A DNA stretch of 64,000 bases from JALZKA01 sp963786495. Its GTDB lineage: Bacteria > Actinomycetota > Thermoleophilia > Solirubrobacterales > 70-9. Below, in pieces: positions 34,957 through 43,389 of this stretch. Numbering within the stretch: the stretch's first letter is position 1; the number at the start of each line of letters is the position of its first letter. Where the stretch lies: assembly GCA_963786495.1 (NCBI GenBank), contig CAWAZL010000008.1, positions 165,551 through 229,550 of the forward strand, read 5' to 3'. A program made the position numbers and the translations under genes. Under the pieces are notes generated by a model that searched no databases, was not told where the DNA came from, and worked only from the letters and a program-made list of their open reading frames with translations.

Positions 34957-36168
34957 ATGCGAAACTGCGTACCGATGGATGCGATGGGCAGGGGCCGAAC
35001 GCGTACGGCGGCGCTCGCCGTGACATTGGCGTGCGCCGGCGCGGCCGCGCTTCCCGCGATGGCCGCCCACGGCGAGACGGAGCCCGACCTGATCACCACG
35101 ATCGCTTCGCGCGGGTCCAATGAGACGCGCGAGACGATTCCGATCACCCAATCCCGCGGCGCTCAGCCGTTCGTGGTCCTTTCCGAGCGCGTGAACGCCC
35201 GCGGCGGCCTCAGGCGCGGCGACATCCTGCGGGCAACTGCCGAGCTACAGCTCTCGACGACGTGCGTCCTGCCTGAGCCTCGCTGCATCGGCAGCCGCTA
35301 CAGCTACAGCCCGCGCATGGACGCCCAGGTCGTCCTGGCGTCCAGCCCCACGGCAACGGGCGGGTCGAACGCGGACCCGATGTCGGGTGTGCGGACCAAG
35401 CGCTGCAACCAGCAGCGGCCCAACCGGAACCACCATTGCGTCTTCGTCTTCGGCGACGCGGTCAAGCGGGTCAAGAACGCCGGAAACCTTCCGTGCCCGC
35501 CAGACGCCTGCTTCCTCAACGTCATCGCCTCGGCCGACCATCACAACGCCGGCGCCGGCGACGTCGTCATCGTCGGCGCCGACCGCCCCGACGGCACGGT
35601 CGATGGCGACAAGGCGCGGATCGACGGCCTGCTCGCCCGCGGCGACGTTCCTCCGCCTCAGACGCAGGAGGGCGGACAGAAGATGCGAGAGTCGGTGCCG
35701 ATCACCCCCAGCGGCGACGGGCCGTCCGGGCAGAGGGTGGTCCGCTCGCTCCGCCTGGACAACCTCAGGAAGGGCGACGTGATCAGGATCAGCGCCGAGC
35801 AGCGCATCGGCATCTCGAGCGTGCCCTACAACGTGTTCATCGGGACCAGGATGATCCTGTCGACCTCGCCGACCGAGAAGCGCACGAACGGCTTCGTGGC
35901 CAACGTCATCTCGAGCGGCGGCGAGATCACCGAGCAGAACGGCTTCAACTGCACTCAGGGCGGGAGCGCGCACCAGGACCCTTGCAACGCGCCGAAGGCC
36001 GCCACCGCCGTGGTCAAGCGCAAGATGCCGGAGCGCGGCGGCGAGCCCAAGCCGGTGTTCGTCAACATCGTCATGGCCGGTCTCCCGAAGCTCACCACCG
36101 GGCAGCCGAACGACAAGATGAGCGTCCTGGACGGCAAGATCAAGACCGAGCGCTACCGCCTGCCGTAG
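34957..36168 (+). CDS. Secreted two-repeat protein of unknown function
   Basis: A 403-residue exported protein with signal peptide TRTAALAVTLACAGAAALPAMAA. Two homologous halves follow: each starts near ETIPITQS / ESVPITPS, then V-x-S-E-R-V/L-R-L followed by LRRGDILRATAELQLSTTC or LRKGDVIRISAEQRIGISS, then LASSPTATGG / LSTSPTEKRTNG and a Cys-bearing segment (RCNQQRPNRNHHCVF, GFNCTQGG). The duplicated beta-rich design suggests an extracellular binding module. No catalytic motif is seen and I know no named family. In-frame starts at 34975 or 34984 are possible. Confidence 0.7.
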   Translation: MRNCVPMDAMGRGRTRTAALAVTLACAGAAALPAMAAHGETEPDLITTIASRGSNETRETIPITQSRGAQPFVVLSERVNARGGLRRGDILRATAELQLSTTCVLPEPRCIGSRYSYSPRMDAQVVLASSPTATGGSNADPMSGVRTKRCNQQRPNRNHHCVFVFGDAVKRVKNAGNLPCPPDACFLNVIASADHHNAGAGDVVIVGADRPDGTVDGDKARIDGLLARGDVPPPQTQEGGQKMRESVPITPSGDGPSGQRVVRSLRLDNLRKGDVIRISAEQRIGISSVPYNVFIGTRMILSTSPTEKRTNGFVANVISSGGEITEQNGFNCTQGGSAHQDPCNAPKAATAVVKRKMPERGGEPKPVFVNIVMAGLPKLTTGQPNDKMSVLDGKIKTERYRLP

Positions 36169-36173
36169 GCGGT

Positions 36174-36796
36174 CTAGCGCGCGCCCAGGATGGGTGCGAT
36201 CAGGTCCTCGACCTGCTGGGCCGCGACCTCCGGATCGTCGAGCGCGAGCGAGCTCTCGGGCAGCAGCAGGAACGAGAAGCCGAGCCGCACGAGGAGCTCG
36301 GCGGCGTGCGTTGCGTCGACGCTGCCGCAAGGTCGCCGCGGCCCTGGGCCTCCGCCAGCCGCGAGGCGACGAACGCCGTGCCCATGCGAAGGATCGCGCC
36401 GTCGCCGGCGTTGAGCGCGCTCAGCGCGGCCTCGGGCTCGTGGCGGGCGAACCGGGCGAGGACCGGATGGGAGTTGATCAGTCGCAGGCTGGTCGCGAGG
36501 CCCCTGGCGATCCCTTCCGCGACGGGAAGCGATGGGTCGACGGCACGGTCGAGCTCGGCCAGACAGCTACGCGCTTCGCGCGCCGCGAGAGCGTCGATCA
36601 GGCCCTCGCGATCGCCGAACCGCCGATAGACGGTCATGCGGCCCACCCCCGCGCGCGACGCCGCGTCGTCCATCGTCAGGTTGCGAAGGCCCGAGGCGGC
36701 GACCAGCTCGAGCGCGGCATCCAGAATCCGCTCAGAAGTCTTGTCCGGAGCGAGCTCCGGCGTGGCCAGGGCCCGCTCGAGAAGCGTTTGGCTCAT
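36174..36796 (-). CDS. TetR family regulator (one frame break)
   Basis: About 207 residues. The TetR domain reads KTSERILDAALELVAASGLRN, LTMDDAASRAGVGRMTVYRRFGDREGLIDAL. Near 36335 the frame shifts by one base, after which the natural C-terminus DATHAAELLVRLGFSFLLLPESSLALDD and LIAPILGAR follows and stops at 36174. The start overlaps the stop of the DUF2236 gene by four bases, so it is the last gene of that minus-strand transcript and a likely local regulator. Confidence 0.8.
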
Positions 36797-37737
36797 GCGG
36801 GCGCGGCCGCAGCGGCCGCCCCGGTCTTGGATGGCTCGAACTTCGACCCCTTGCCGGATGCGACCTCGCCCCGCGCGATCGCGTCCGCGCGCCACTGCAG
36901 GTATCTCGGCCCGAAGTTGCGGAAGGAGTCCGGAAGCAGCGGGCCGGAGCGGCGCGATGCGGCGCCAACGGCACGCAGCTCCAGCTGCTTGGCGTTTGAC
37001 CACTCGAGCCCGAGCTTCGAGCGAAGGGATGCCGGCATCAGGCCCACAGTCCCGAGTTCGGCGCCGCGTGCGGCCGGGACCCGCAACGCGCGCCACAGGG
37101 CGTCGCTCATGCCCGGCACCGCGGGCGGCGGCGGCGCGGCCAGCGCTTCGAGGACTTCCGTGACGGCATCTGTGTGCTCGAGCCGCTCTGAGATCATCGA
37201 ATCGAAGTAGTCGGGGAACTCCGACCATAGCTTCGGAAGGTCTCGTTCGCGAACCCCCAGGAGGCGGCCGGCGCGCCTCCATTCGGCCCAGAACGTTTCG
37301 AGCTCTGACGCCGACACGTGCCCGACGAAGCGCTCGTACGCCCGGATGATGGAGTCGGCGAGAGTCGCGTGTACCCATGCGTAGGCCTCGGGCTCCATCG
37401 CGTGGTAGTTCTCGCCGTTCGGCAGCTTGCCCTTGATGTGCTTGTGCATCTCCCGCACGCGCTTGCATGTGTCCCACGCGAGGTCGGGCCCCCCGTAGAC
37501 CATGCACGTGGTGAAGTCGAGCGTGCGAAGCAACCTGCCCCACGGATCGGCGCGGAAGTTGGAGTGCTCGGACACCCCGGCTCCCACAACGGGATGCGCG
37601 ACCTGGAGCATGAGCGCGTAGCCCGACCCCTGCATCAGGCGCACGTCCGACGCCAGCCGCCAGGTCACGCCGCCGGGCGGCGGGATCAGCTTGTCGGCCT
37701 CTTCGCGTGGGGGGAGGACGGTAGCGATGGTACGCAA
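36793..37737 (-). CDS. DUF2236 / oxygenase MpaB family protein
   Basis: An about 314-residue protein of the ER-bound oxygenase MpaB / latex-clearing-protein-like family. Typical segments: GVTWRLASDVRLMQGSGYALMLQVAHPVVGAGVSEHSNF (given in parts: GVTWRLASDVRLM, LMLQVAHPVVGAGVSEHSNF), then RTLDFTTCMVYG, HKHIKG, YAWVHATLADSIIRAYERFVG. The His residues of the heme-associated helices (QVAHP, MHKHI, YAWVHA) are present. Function probably oxidative cleavage of hydrophobic substrate. The start is uncertain: a TTG at 37737 is the best candidate, because longer versions read into the 60-bp repeat. Confidence 0.8.
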   Translation of the reverse strand: MRTIATVLPPREEADKLIPPPGGVTWRLASDVRLMQGSGYALMLQVAHPVVGAGVSEHSNFRADPWGRLLRTLDFTTCMVYGGPDLAWDTCKRVREMHKHIKGKLPNGENYHAMEPEAYAWVHATLADSIIRAYERFVGHVSASELETFWAEWRRAGRLLGVRERDLPKLWSEFPDYFDSMISERLEHTDAVTEVLEALAAPPPPAVPGMSDALWRALRVPAARGAELGTVGLMPASLRSKLGLEWSNAKQLELRAVGAASRRSGPLLPDSFRNFGPRYLQWRADAIARGEVASGKGSKFEPSKTGAAAAAAPA

Positions 37738-37792
37738 ACTATCACATTCGTACCCACCTTCTAGGCGGGTGGGCGTCCGAAAGCCCATCCCC

Positions 37793-37852
37793 GGGGCCCA
37801 GCATCCATGCTTCACCGAACAGGCCGGGCATCCATGCCCGTTCGGAGTCCCC
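37793..37852. repeat. 60-bp structured repeat, copy 2
   Basis: Identical over 60 bases to 901-960, with the same two CATCCATG hairpins and GGGG/CCCC closure. It lies between the DUF2236 gene and the SDR gene on the minus strand. A second hairpin CCCACCC-GACGCA-GGGTGGG follows at about 37871-37892. Confidence 0.75.
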
Positions 37853-37900
37853 GTTGATGGACATTTCGGACCCCCACCCGACGCAGGGTGGGTCGGAGAG

Positions 37901-38731
37901 CTACTCAGGCCAGCCGTCTACGAAGAGGTCGAGTGCGAGCTCGGCGCCCGGCTGCGAGTACTTCGACAGGTCGGTGATGCCGTCCTCGGCGAGGACCTCG
38001 TCGTCGATGTACGCGTTGCCGGTGCATTCGCGCGGGTCGCGCTTGACGATCGCGTAGGCCGCGTCCGCGTAGATCTCGGGTGTGCGCGAGGCTGCCATTG
38101 CGGCGTCGCCACCCAGAAGGTTCTGGACCGCGGCTGTCGCGATGATCGTGCGAGGCCACAGGCAGTTGGCCGCAACGCCGTTCTCTGCCTCGTCCTGGGC
38201 GAGGCCCAGGGTCAGCATCGTCATCCCCATCTTCGAGAGCGTGTAGGCCGAATTGCCCTTGAGCCACTTGGGGTCTGCCGACAGGGGTGGCGAAAGAGTG
38301 AGGACGTGGGCGTGGTCCGACTCGCGCAGGTGCGGAAGGGCGGCTTTGGTCAGGACGAATGTGCCGCGCGAGTTGATCGACTGCATCAAGTCGAAGCGCT
38401 TCACCTCCAGGTCGGCCATGGGCGCGAGGTTGATCGCGGAGGCGTTGTTGACCACGATGTCCACCCCGCCGAACTTCTCGACCGTTTGAGCGACGGCGCC
38501 CGCGACCTGTGCCTCGTCCCGCACGTCACCGACAATCGGCAGCGCCTGGCCGCCCGCTTCCTCGATCTCCGCGGCGGCGGTGAAGACCGTCCCGGGCAGC
38601 TTCGGATGCGGCTCCGCGGTCTTCGCGATCAGGGCGACGTTCGCCCCGTCCTGAGCGATCCGCTTCGCGATCGCGAGGCCGATTCCCCGGCTCCCGCCCG
38701 ACATGACAACCGTCCGGCCTTGAAGTGACAT
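37901..38731 (-). CDS. SDR family oxidoreductase, HSDL2-like
   Basis: A 276-residue short-chain dehydrogenase. Motifs: MSGGSRGIGLAIAKRIAQDG (NADP binding), VGDVRDEAQV, VVNNASAINL (NNAG variant NNAS), LSPPL with the catalytic Ser, YTLSKMGM (Y-x-x-x-K) and LWPRTIIATAAV. The NNAS and AxAEPHPKLPGT insertion are typical of hydroxysteroid-dehydrogenase-like 2 proteins. It starts 23 bases after the last mce gene, so it probably belongs to that lipid-related operon. Confidence 0.88.
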   Translation of the reverse strand: MSLQGRTVVMSGGSRGIGLAIAKRIAQDGANVALIAKTAEPHPKLPGTVFTAAAEIEEAGGQALPIVGDVRDEAQVAGAVAQTVEKFGGVDIVVNNASAINLAPMADLEVKRFDLMQSINSRGTFVLTKAALPHLRESDHAHVLTLSPPLSADPKWLKGNSAYTLSKMGMTMLTLGLAQDEAENGVAANCLWPRTIIATAAVQNLLGGDAAMAASRTPEIYADAAYAIVKRDPRECTGNAYIDDEVLAEDGITDLSKYSQPGAELALDLFVDGWPE

Positions 38732-38754
38732 GGCCGGCAGCCTATTCAGGGCGG

Positions 38755-40356
38755 CTAGGGGTCCTGCCTTATCTCCGGGCCTCTGTCGCCGTCGCCGAAG
38801 GCGGCGCCGCCGGGGAACTCGCCCTCGATGTAGCACGGCGCGTAGCTTGCGCTCGGCGCGGCGCCGGAATTGACGTCGGGGTCCGTCTGGCCAATGCGCA
38901 GCTCCTCCTCGTCGGCCTTGCCGCCGATCGCCGGGTCGAACGGCAGGTAGTCCGTGTTGCGACAGTCGAAGCTGGGGAAGATGCCCTGCGTTGCCGCCGC
39001 GAGCCCGTTCAGGACGCCGGGGGCGAGGTAGCCGTTGCCCCGGTTGGTGTTGACCCGGTTCGGGTGGATCGAGAGCGTCTCCGTGCCGGTCACCGTGAGC
39101 TGGCGCAGGAAATGCCTGCGCGCGGGGTCCGCCGGGAACCCGTCGAGGACGCCGGACATCGAGGCCGCCGGGCCCGTGAGGAAGTCTGCGACCGTCGCCT
39201 TCTGGAAGCCGAGGTAGCGGATGATCGGGTTGAAGTTCGCAAGGAAGTGCTCCAACTCGTCGAGGACGGGCGCAAGCCCGGTGAGGAAGCTCTTGAGCGC
39301 CGGCAGGCCCTTCAGCGAGACATCGTTCAGGATGCGCAGGTCGTAGAAGAGGTTGCGGAGGTTCGGCGCCAGGCGGCGGACGTCCTCGAGGGTCGGGCTC
39401 AGCTTCTGCGCGACCGGCATGAGCGCTTCGATCGTCGGCGTTGCCTTCTCCTGGAACTGGTCGAGCCGGATCAGGGTCGCGCGCGACTCGCGCTGGAACA
39501 CGGGCAGGATCTGGAAGAGCTCGGCAAGCGCCTCCTGCTCGGATGCCAGCGCCGAGAAGGTATTGCGACCGCCGCGGATCGCGTCCGTCAGCTCCGAGCC
39601 CCGCTCGGACAGGGCCTCGAAGGTGGTTCCGGTGTCGCGCACGACGCCGCGAAGCGCCTCCTCCTGGCGATCGAGCACCTCCAGGAGGTCGCTGGTGTCG
39701 GTGATGAACGGAGCGAGGTTCCCGAGGGCGTCATTGAGATCGAGCCCGCGATCCCGGACCGCTACGGCCGCCGAAGCCTGCCAGCGGCGGAACGACATGC
39801 GCGCCTCCTCGTCGAGGGCGTTGAAGAACTCGTCGATCTGGTTCGCCTCGGTCGTCTGCGACGGGCCGAGAGTGCCGTCCTCAGGGACCGCCTCGATCTC
39901 CTCGGCCTCGGCGTCGCTCAAGCCGCCCTGCGCGCCGAGCGAGACGCCGGCGGTCGGCTCGCCCGAGCCGGGCTCCGTTCCGGACGTGAGCTCGATGTAG
40001 GTCTCGCCGAGGAGCGTCTTCTGGCGCAGGATCGCTTCGGCGTCTTCGGAGATCGGCGCGTACTGGGGCTTGATCTCGATCACGGCCTCGGTCGCGTCGT
40101 TGCCGTTGATCCGCACCGACGCCGGCGCAACGCCGGTCTCCTTCACCTTGCCAACCGAGACGCCTCCGATCCGGACGTCCGATTCCACGGTGAGCTGAGC
40201 CGCCTCGGGGAAGTACGCGGTGATGCGGTAGCTCTTGGCCTTGAAGGGCACGGGCCCGCCGAACGCGATCCACAAGAACAGGAGCAGGACGAAGCAGGAC
40301 ACCGCAAACGCCGCGGCGATCAGGATCCTGAGGGCTGATGGTGCTTGCTTTTGCAT
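38755..40356 (-). CDS. MCE family protein, sixth of the cluster
   Basis: A 533-residue protein with an N-terminal membrane anchor (LRILIAAAFAVSCFVLLLFLWIAF), an MCE/MlaD beta-barrel (YRITAYFPEAAQLTVESDVRIGGVSVGKV, given in parts: YRITAYFPEAAQLT, VRIGGVSVGKV) and a long helical region (about residues 150-370), which in Mce proteins forms a tube between membranes. The C-terminal region (YLAPGVLNGLAAATQGIFPSFD) has several Cys (FDCRN, APCYIEG). Predicted lipid or sterol conduit of the envelope. Start codon at 40356, four bases from the upstream gene's stop. Confidence 0.88.
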   Translation of the reverse strand: MQKQAPSALRILIAAAFAVSCFVLLLFLWIAFGGPVPFKAKSYRITAYFPEAAQLTVESDVRIGGVSVGKVKETGVAPASVRINGNDATEAVIEIKPQYAPISEDAEAILRQKTLLGETYIELTSGTEPGSGEPTAGVSLGAQGGLSDAEAEEIEAVPEDGTLGPSQTTEANQIDEFFNALDEEARMSFRRWQASAAVAVRDRGLDLNDALGNLAPFITDTSDLLEVLDRQEEALRGVVRDTGTTFEALSERGSELTDAIRGGRNTFSALASEQEALAELFQILPVFQRESRATLIRLDQFQEKATPTIEALMPVAQKLSPTLEDVRRLAPNLRNLFYDLRILNDVSLKGLPALKSFLTGLAPVLDELEHFLANFNPIIRYLGFQKATVADFLTGPAASMSGVLDGFPADPARRHFLRQLTVTGTETLSIHPNRVNTNRGNGYLAPGVLNGLAAATQGIFPSFDCRNTDYLPFDPAIGGKADEEELRIGQTDPDVNSGAAPSASYAPCYIEGEFPGGAAFGDGDRGPEIRQDP

Positions 40357-40360
40357 GGAT

Positions 40361-41686
40361 TCAGGGGCAGGCGGTGGCCAGCACCGCATTGGTGAAGCCC
40401 GTGACGAGCTGGGTCACTTGCTGGACGATGGGGTTCGGGTCCGAGATCAGGTCGTTGACCTGCTCGCAACCCATCGAGAGGTAGATGCGCCGGTAGTAGC
40501 CGTTGCCGTCACCGGCCGAGTAGATGCTGGCGGTGTTGTGGCCGAGCCATCCGGCCCAGTAGAGGTAGCCCTCGTCGCGGCCGGGCGTGCCCGAGGGCTC
40601 AGCGCCATCGGGGTTGAACGCCGCCATGTTCGCCAGACGGTTGAGCTTCGAGAACGATGTCGTGAGGTGAGGGCTCGCCTCTCCGAAGCGCGTGGCGGCC
40701 TTGCGCAGGTCCGGGACCGGCCCGCGCGCCGCGCGCACGAACGGCCGGATCTGGTCGCGCACGACCGGAGTCGACGACTCGGCAAGCTGGATGTTCGACT
40801 CGTTGAGCCGGGGCAGGTTCTTCGCGAACGGGCGCAGCGAGTTGAACGTCGGCCCCAGGACCCGCGCGAACTCGGACATGTGGTTGAGCGTCGTCTCGGC
40901 CTGCTCCAGAGTCCCGGGCAGGCGGGCGACGAACCGCTGCACGTCCGGATCGCGCTCGGCGATCGCCCCGAGCGCCAGGCGCGAAGAGCTGACGAGTTTT
41001 GTCAGCTCGGACTCGACCTTGCCGACGCGCGTCATCAGAAGGTTGAATGAGTGGACCAGCGACGCGAGCTCGGCGCGCCGCTTGGAGACCTCCTCGTTGA
41101 GTGTCGAGAGGTCGTCCTGAATCGGCCCCAGGTTGCCGAGCAGCTTGCCGAGGCGCTTGCCGTTGTTCTCGAGCCCCTCCCCCGCCCCGACCAGGAGCAT
41201 CCGCAGGTACGCCTGCGTGTCCGAGTCGAGCGCCTCGAGGACCTCGTCGAGGTTTACGTCGGGGAGGGTGTTGGTCATCGGGACCGTCTCGCCCTCCTCG
41301 AACTCGCCGGCCTCGCTCGATCCGGGGTCGAGGTCGAAGAACATGTCCTTGAGGCCGGTGGTGGGCCGCATCAGGATCGTCGCGTTGCGGTAGATCGGCA
41401 GGTACTTGCGCTCGAGGTCGAACGTGATCACCCCGCGCCCGTCGACCAACTCGACCTCCCTGACCTCGCCGATGTCGACGCCGGCGACGCGCACGGTCTG
41501 CCCCTGCCCCGGAACGACAGCCTGAGCCGTTTCGAACTCAGCCTTGAGCTCAAAGGGCTTCTCCTCGAGGACCGGGATGCGCAGGCGCTGCTCCTGAAAG
41601 ATGTAGTACGAGATCCCGAGCGCGAAGACGCCAAGGAAGAGGATCGCCAGGAAGTCCCGGAGGTGATCGCGGATGACCTTCTTCAT
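40361..41686 (-). CDS. MCE family protein, fifth of the cluster
   Basis: A 441-residue MlaD-type protein. Anchor FLAILFLGVFALGISYYIF (residues about 12-30), MCE core AVVPGQGQTVRVAGVDIGEV and ITFDLERKYLPIYRNATILM, then a helical tract with LPGTLEQAETTLNHMSEF. It ends in MGCEQVNDLIS and NAVLATACP, a Cys-bearing tail. The shortest member of the set. Its start overlaps the stop of the preceding mce gene by four bases. Confidence 0.88.
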   Translation of the reverse strand: MKKVIRDHLRDFLAILFLGVFALGISYYIFQEQRLRIPVLEEKPFELKAEFETAQAVVPGQGQTVRVAGVDIGEVREVELVDGRGVITFDLERKYLPIYRNATILMRPTTGLKDMFFDLDPGSSEAGEFEEGETVPMTNTLPDVNLDEVLEALDSDTQAYLRMLLVGAGEGLENNGKRLGKLLGNLGPIQDDLSTLNEEVSKRRAELASLVHSFNLLMTRVGKVESELTKLVSSSRLALGAIAERDPDVQRFVARLPGTLEQAETTLNHMSEFARVLGPTFNSLRPFAKNLPRLNESNIQLAESSTPVVRDQIRPFVRAARGPVPDLRKAATRFGEASPHLTTSFSKLNRLANMAAFNPDGAEPSGTPGRDEGYLYWAGWLGHNTASIYSAGDGNGYYRRIYLSMGCEQVNDLISDPNPIVQQVTQLVTGFTNAVLATACP

Positions 41687-43389
41687 CGCCCGTCGACCCC
41701 CAGCGCGTGCGCGAGGTCGGCGTCAGCCAGGCCGATCTCGTTCATGAAGGACTGCGCGCGATCGAGGTCCGAGAGGGCGCTGCGGCGGATGCTCCGGTCA
41801 GACGAATCGATGAGCTGCGGGACATCGCCAAGGCCTCCGATCAGATCGACCATCGAGCGGAATCGGTCTGAGCCGCGGCCCTCGAGCGCGCCGATCCCCT
41901 GCGCGCTCCTCAGCACCGGCGTCTGTTCTGACGGCGGCGAGCCCAGGCCGCCCTGGAGGCTGGGAGGCTCCTGCTCCTCGCACGGGGCGTTCGGGCGGAA
42001 TGGCGTCTTGGCGGAATCGTCCAGCGCCGGCATCGCGCCGAGGAGCGGATAGGGCGTCAGACCGACGACGTCGCCGATGCCGCCGATGTTCGAGCGCACG
42101 AGATTCGCACCGGAACCGCCCATGACGCGGAGGTTCTGCCCGTTCGCGTCACCTGAGCGGCTCTCGACGGCGGTGCCCGTGATCCCGAACGGGGTCTCCT
42201 CGAACACCTGGGCCCCGTCGGCGTCGTGCGGGTAGATGTTCCCCGGGTCCACAGGCTGGACCTCGTCCTTGGACCACGGGACGATGACCTCGTTGAAGCA
42301 GGACGAGAACGCGCGGGTCTGCTTAAAGAGGTCGATGTTCGCTCGGCCGAGCGCCCACAGGCGCGGCACCGTGGGCCGTAGGTCGGAGACAAGCCCTTGG
42401 AGCTCGGGCGGCGACATCAAGAGGCGTAGCTGCTCGATGAACGGACGCGACGCCCTGAGGCTCTCCGGGGACGTCTTTACGCCCGGCAGCGCCTCACGGG
42501 CAAACGCCCTCACGAACGGGAAGGACGCGTTCAGGTTGTCGAAGACGGGCTGCGCTGCCCGTAGCGTCTCGGGCAGCTGCTCGACGGCGCGCCCAAGGGC
42601 CTCGCTCTCGGCAGCGAACGAGCCGGTGAAGACGCGGAAGTTGGTGACGAGCTCGCGCAGGTCGGACTCGCTCTTCGAGAGCCCGCCGAGGACCCTGGAG
42701 AGGCCGGAGATCATGCCTTGCAGGTCGCCCTCATGGGTCCCCCGGGTCGACTCGGCGACCTGAGCGGAGTACTGCAGGTTCGGGCCGGCTTTGTTCAGCT
42801 TGCGCAGGCCGTCGGCGCCACCGTGGACCATGAGCGCGGAGCCAAACTCCTGTAGGAGCGTCTGGAGGTTCCGGCGGACGTCGTATTGGAGCGTGGTCAG
42901 CACCTGGTCGAGCTGCACCGAGTACGAGGTTCGGTTGACGGGGAACGTGTGCCCCTCGTCGGTCACCGGCGCCGACGGGCTACCCGGCTGGAGGTCGATG
43001 AAGTAGTTGCCTTCCAGGAAGAGTCGCGGCCGGACCTTGAAGAGCGCATCTTCGTGCAGGGGCAGAGCTTCCTCGTTCAGCGCCATCGTCACCGCGACCC
43101 CTCCCGCCTCCGGCGAGTCGAGAGCATCGGCCGTGGTCGCGACCGTCTGGTCGGCCTCCTCCTCGGTGAGAAGCTCGATCTCAGTCACCTTTCCGACGGT
43201 CACGCCGGCGATCCGCACCGGGTTCGACGGGCGCAGCTTCTGCCCTGACGGGAAGATCGCCGTCACCTCGTACGGGTTGTTCCAAGGGAGCTCCTTGGTG
43301 TAGGCCATCATCGACCCGACCGCGATCACGACGATCATGATCAGGCCGATTGCCCAGTTCGGGATGCGCTCGCGGCGGCGCGCTCTCAT
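41683..43389 (-). CDS. MCE family protein, fourth of the cluster
   Basis: A 568-residue protein: basic N-terminus MRARRRERIPNW, anchor AIGLIMIVVIAVGSMMAY, MCE domain YEVTAIFPSGQKLRPSNPVRIAGVTVGKV (in parts: YEVTAIFPSGQ, VRIAGVTVGKV), LFLEGNYFIDLQPGSPSAPV, then the helical tract (VLTTLQYDVRRNLQTLLQEF). The C-terminal 150 residues are Pro/Ser-rich with a regular ending. The ATG at 43389 is preferred to the upstream in-frame ATG at 43407 because of tight coupling with the previous stop at 43386. Confidence 0.88.
   Translation of the reverse strand: MRARRRERIPNWAIGLIMIVVIAVGSMMAYTKELPWNNPYEVTAIFPSGQKLRPSNPVRIAGVTVGKVTEIELLTEEEADQTVATTADALDSPEAGGVAVTMALNEEALPLHEDALFKVRPRLFLEGNYFIDLQPGSPSAPVTDEGHTFPVNRTSYSVQLDQVLTTLQYDVRRNLQTLLQEFGSALMVHGGADGLRKLNKAGPNLQYSAQVAESTRGTHEGDLQGMISGLSRVLGGLSKSESDLRELVTNFRVFTGSFAAESEALGRAVEQLPETLRAAQPVFDNLNASFPFVRAFAREALPGVKTSPESLRASRPFIEQLRLLMSPPELQGLVSDLRPTVPRLWALGRANIDLFKQTRAFSSCFNEVIVPWSKDEVQPVDPGNIYPHDADGAQVFEETPFGITGTAVESRSGDANGQNLRVMGGSGANLVRSNIGGIGDVVGLTPYPLLGAMPALDDSAKTPFRPNAPCEEQEPPSLQGGLGSPPSEQTPVLRSAQGIGALEGRGSDRFRSMVDLIGGLGDVPQLIDSSDRSIRRSALSDLDRAQSFMNEIGLADADLAHALGVDGR

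Noticed and set aside
38725..40338. Open frame of over 500 codons antisense to the last mce gene
   Set aside because: The mce gene has an anchor and MCE core; the antisense product is an Arg/Glu/Leu-rich shadow.
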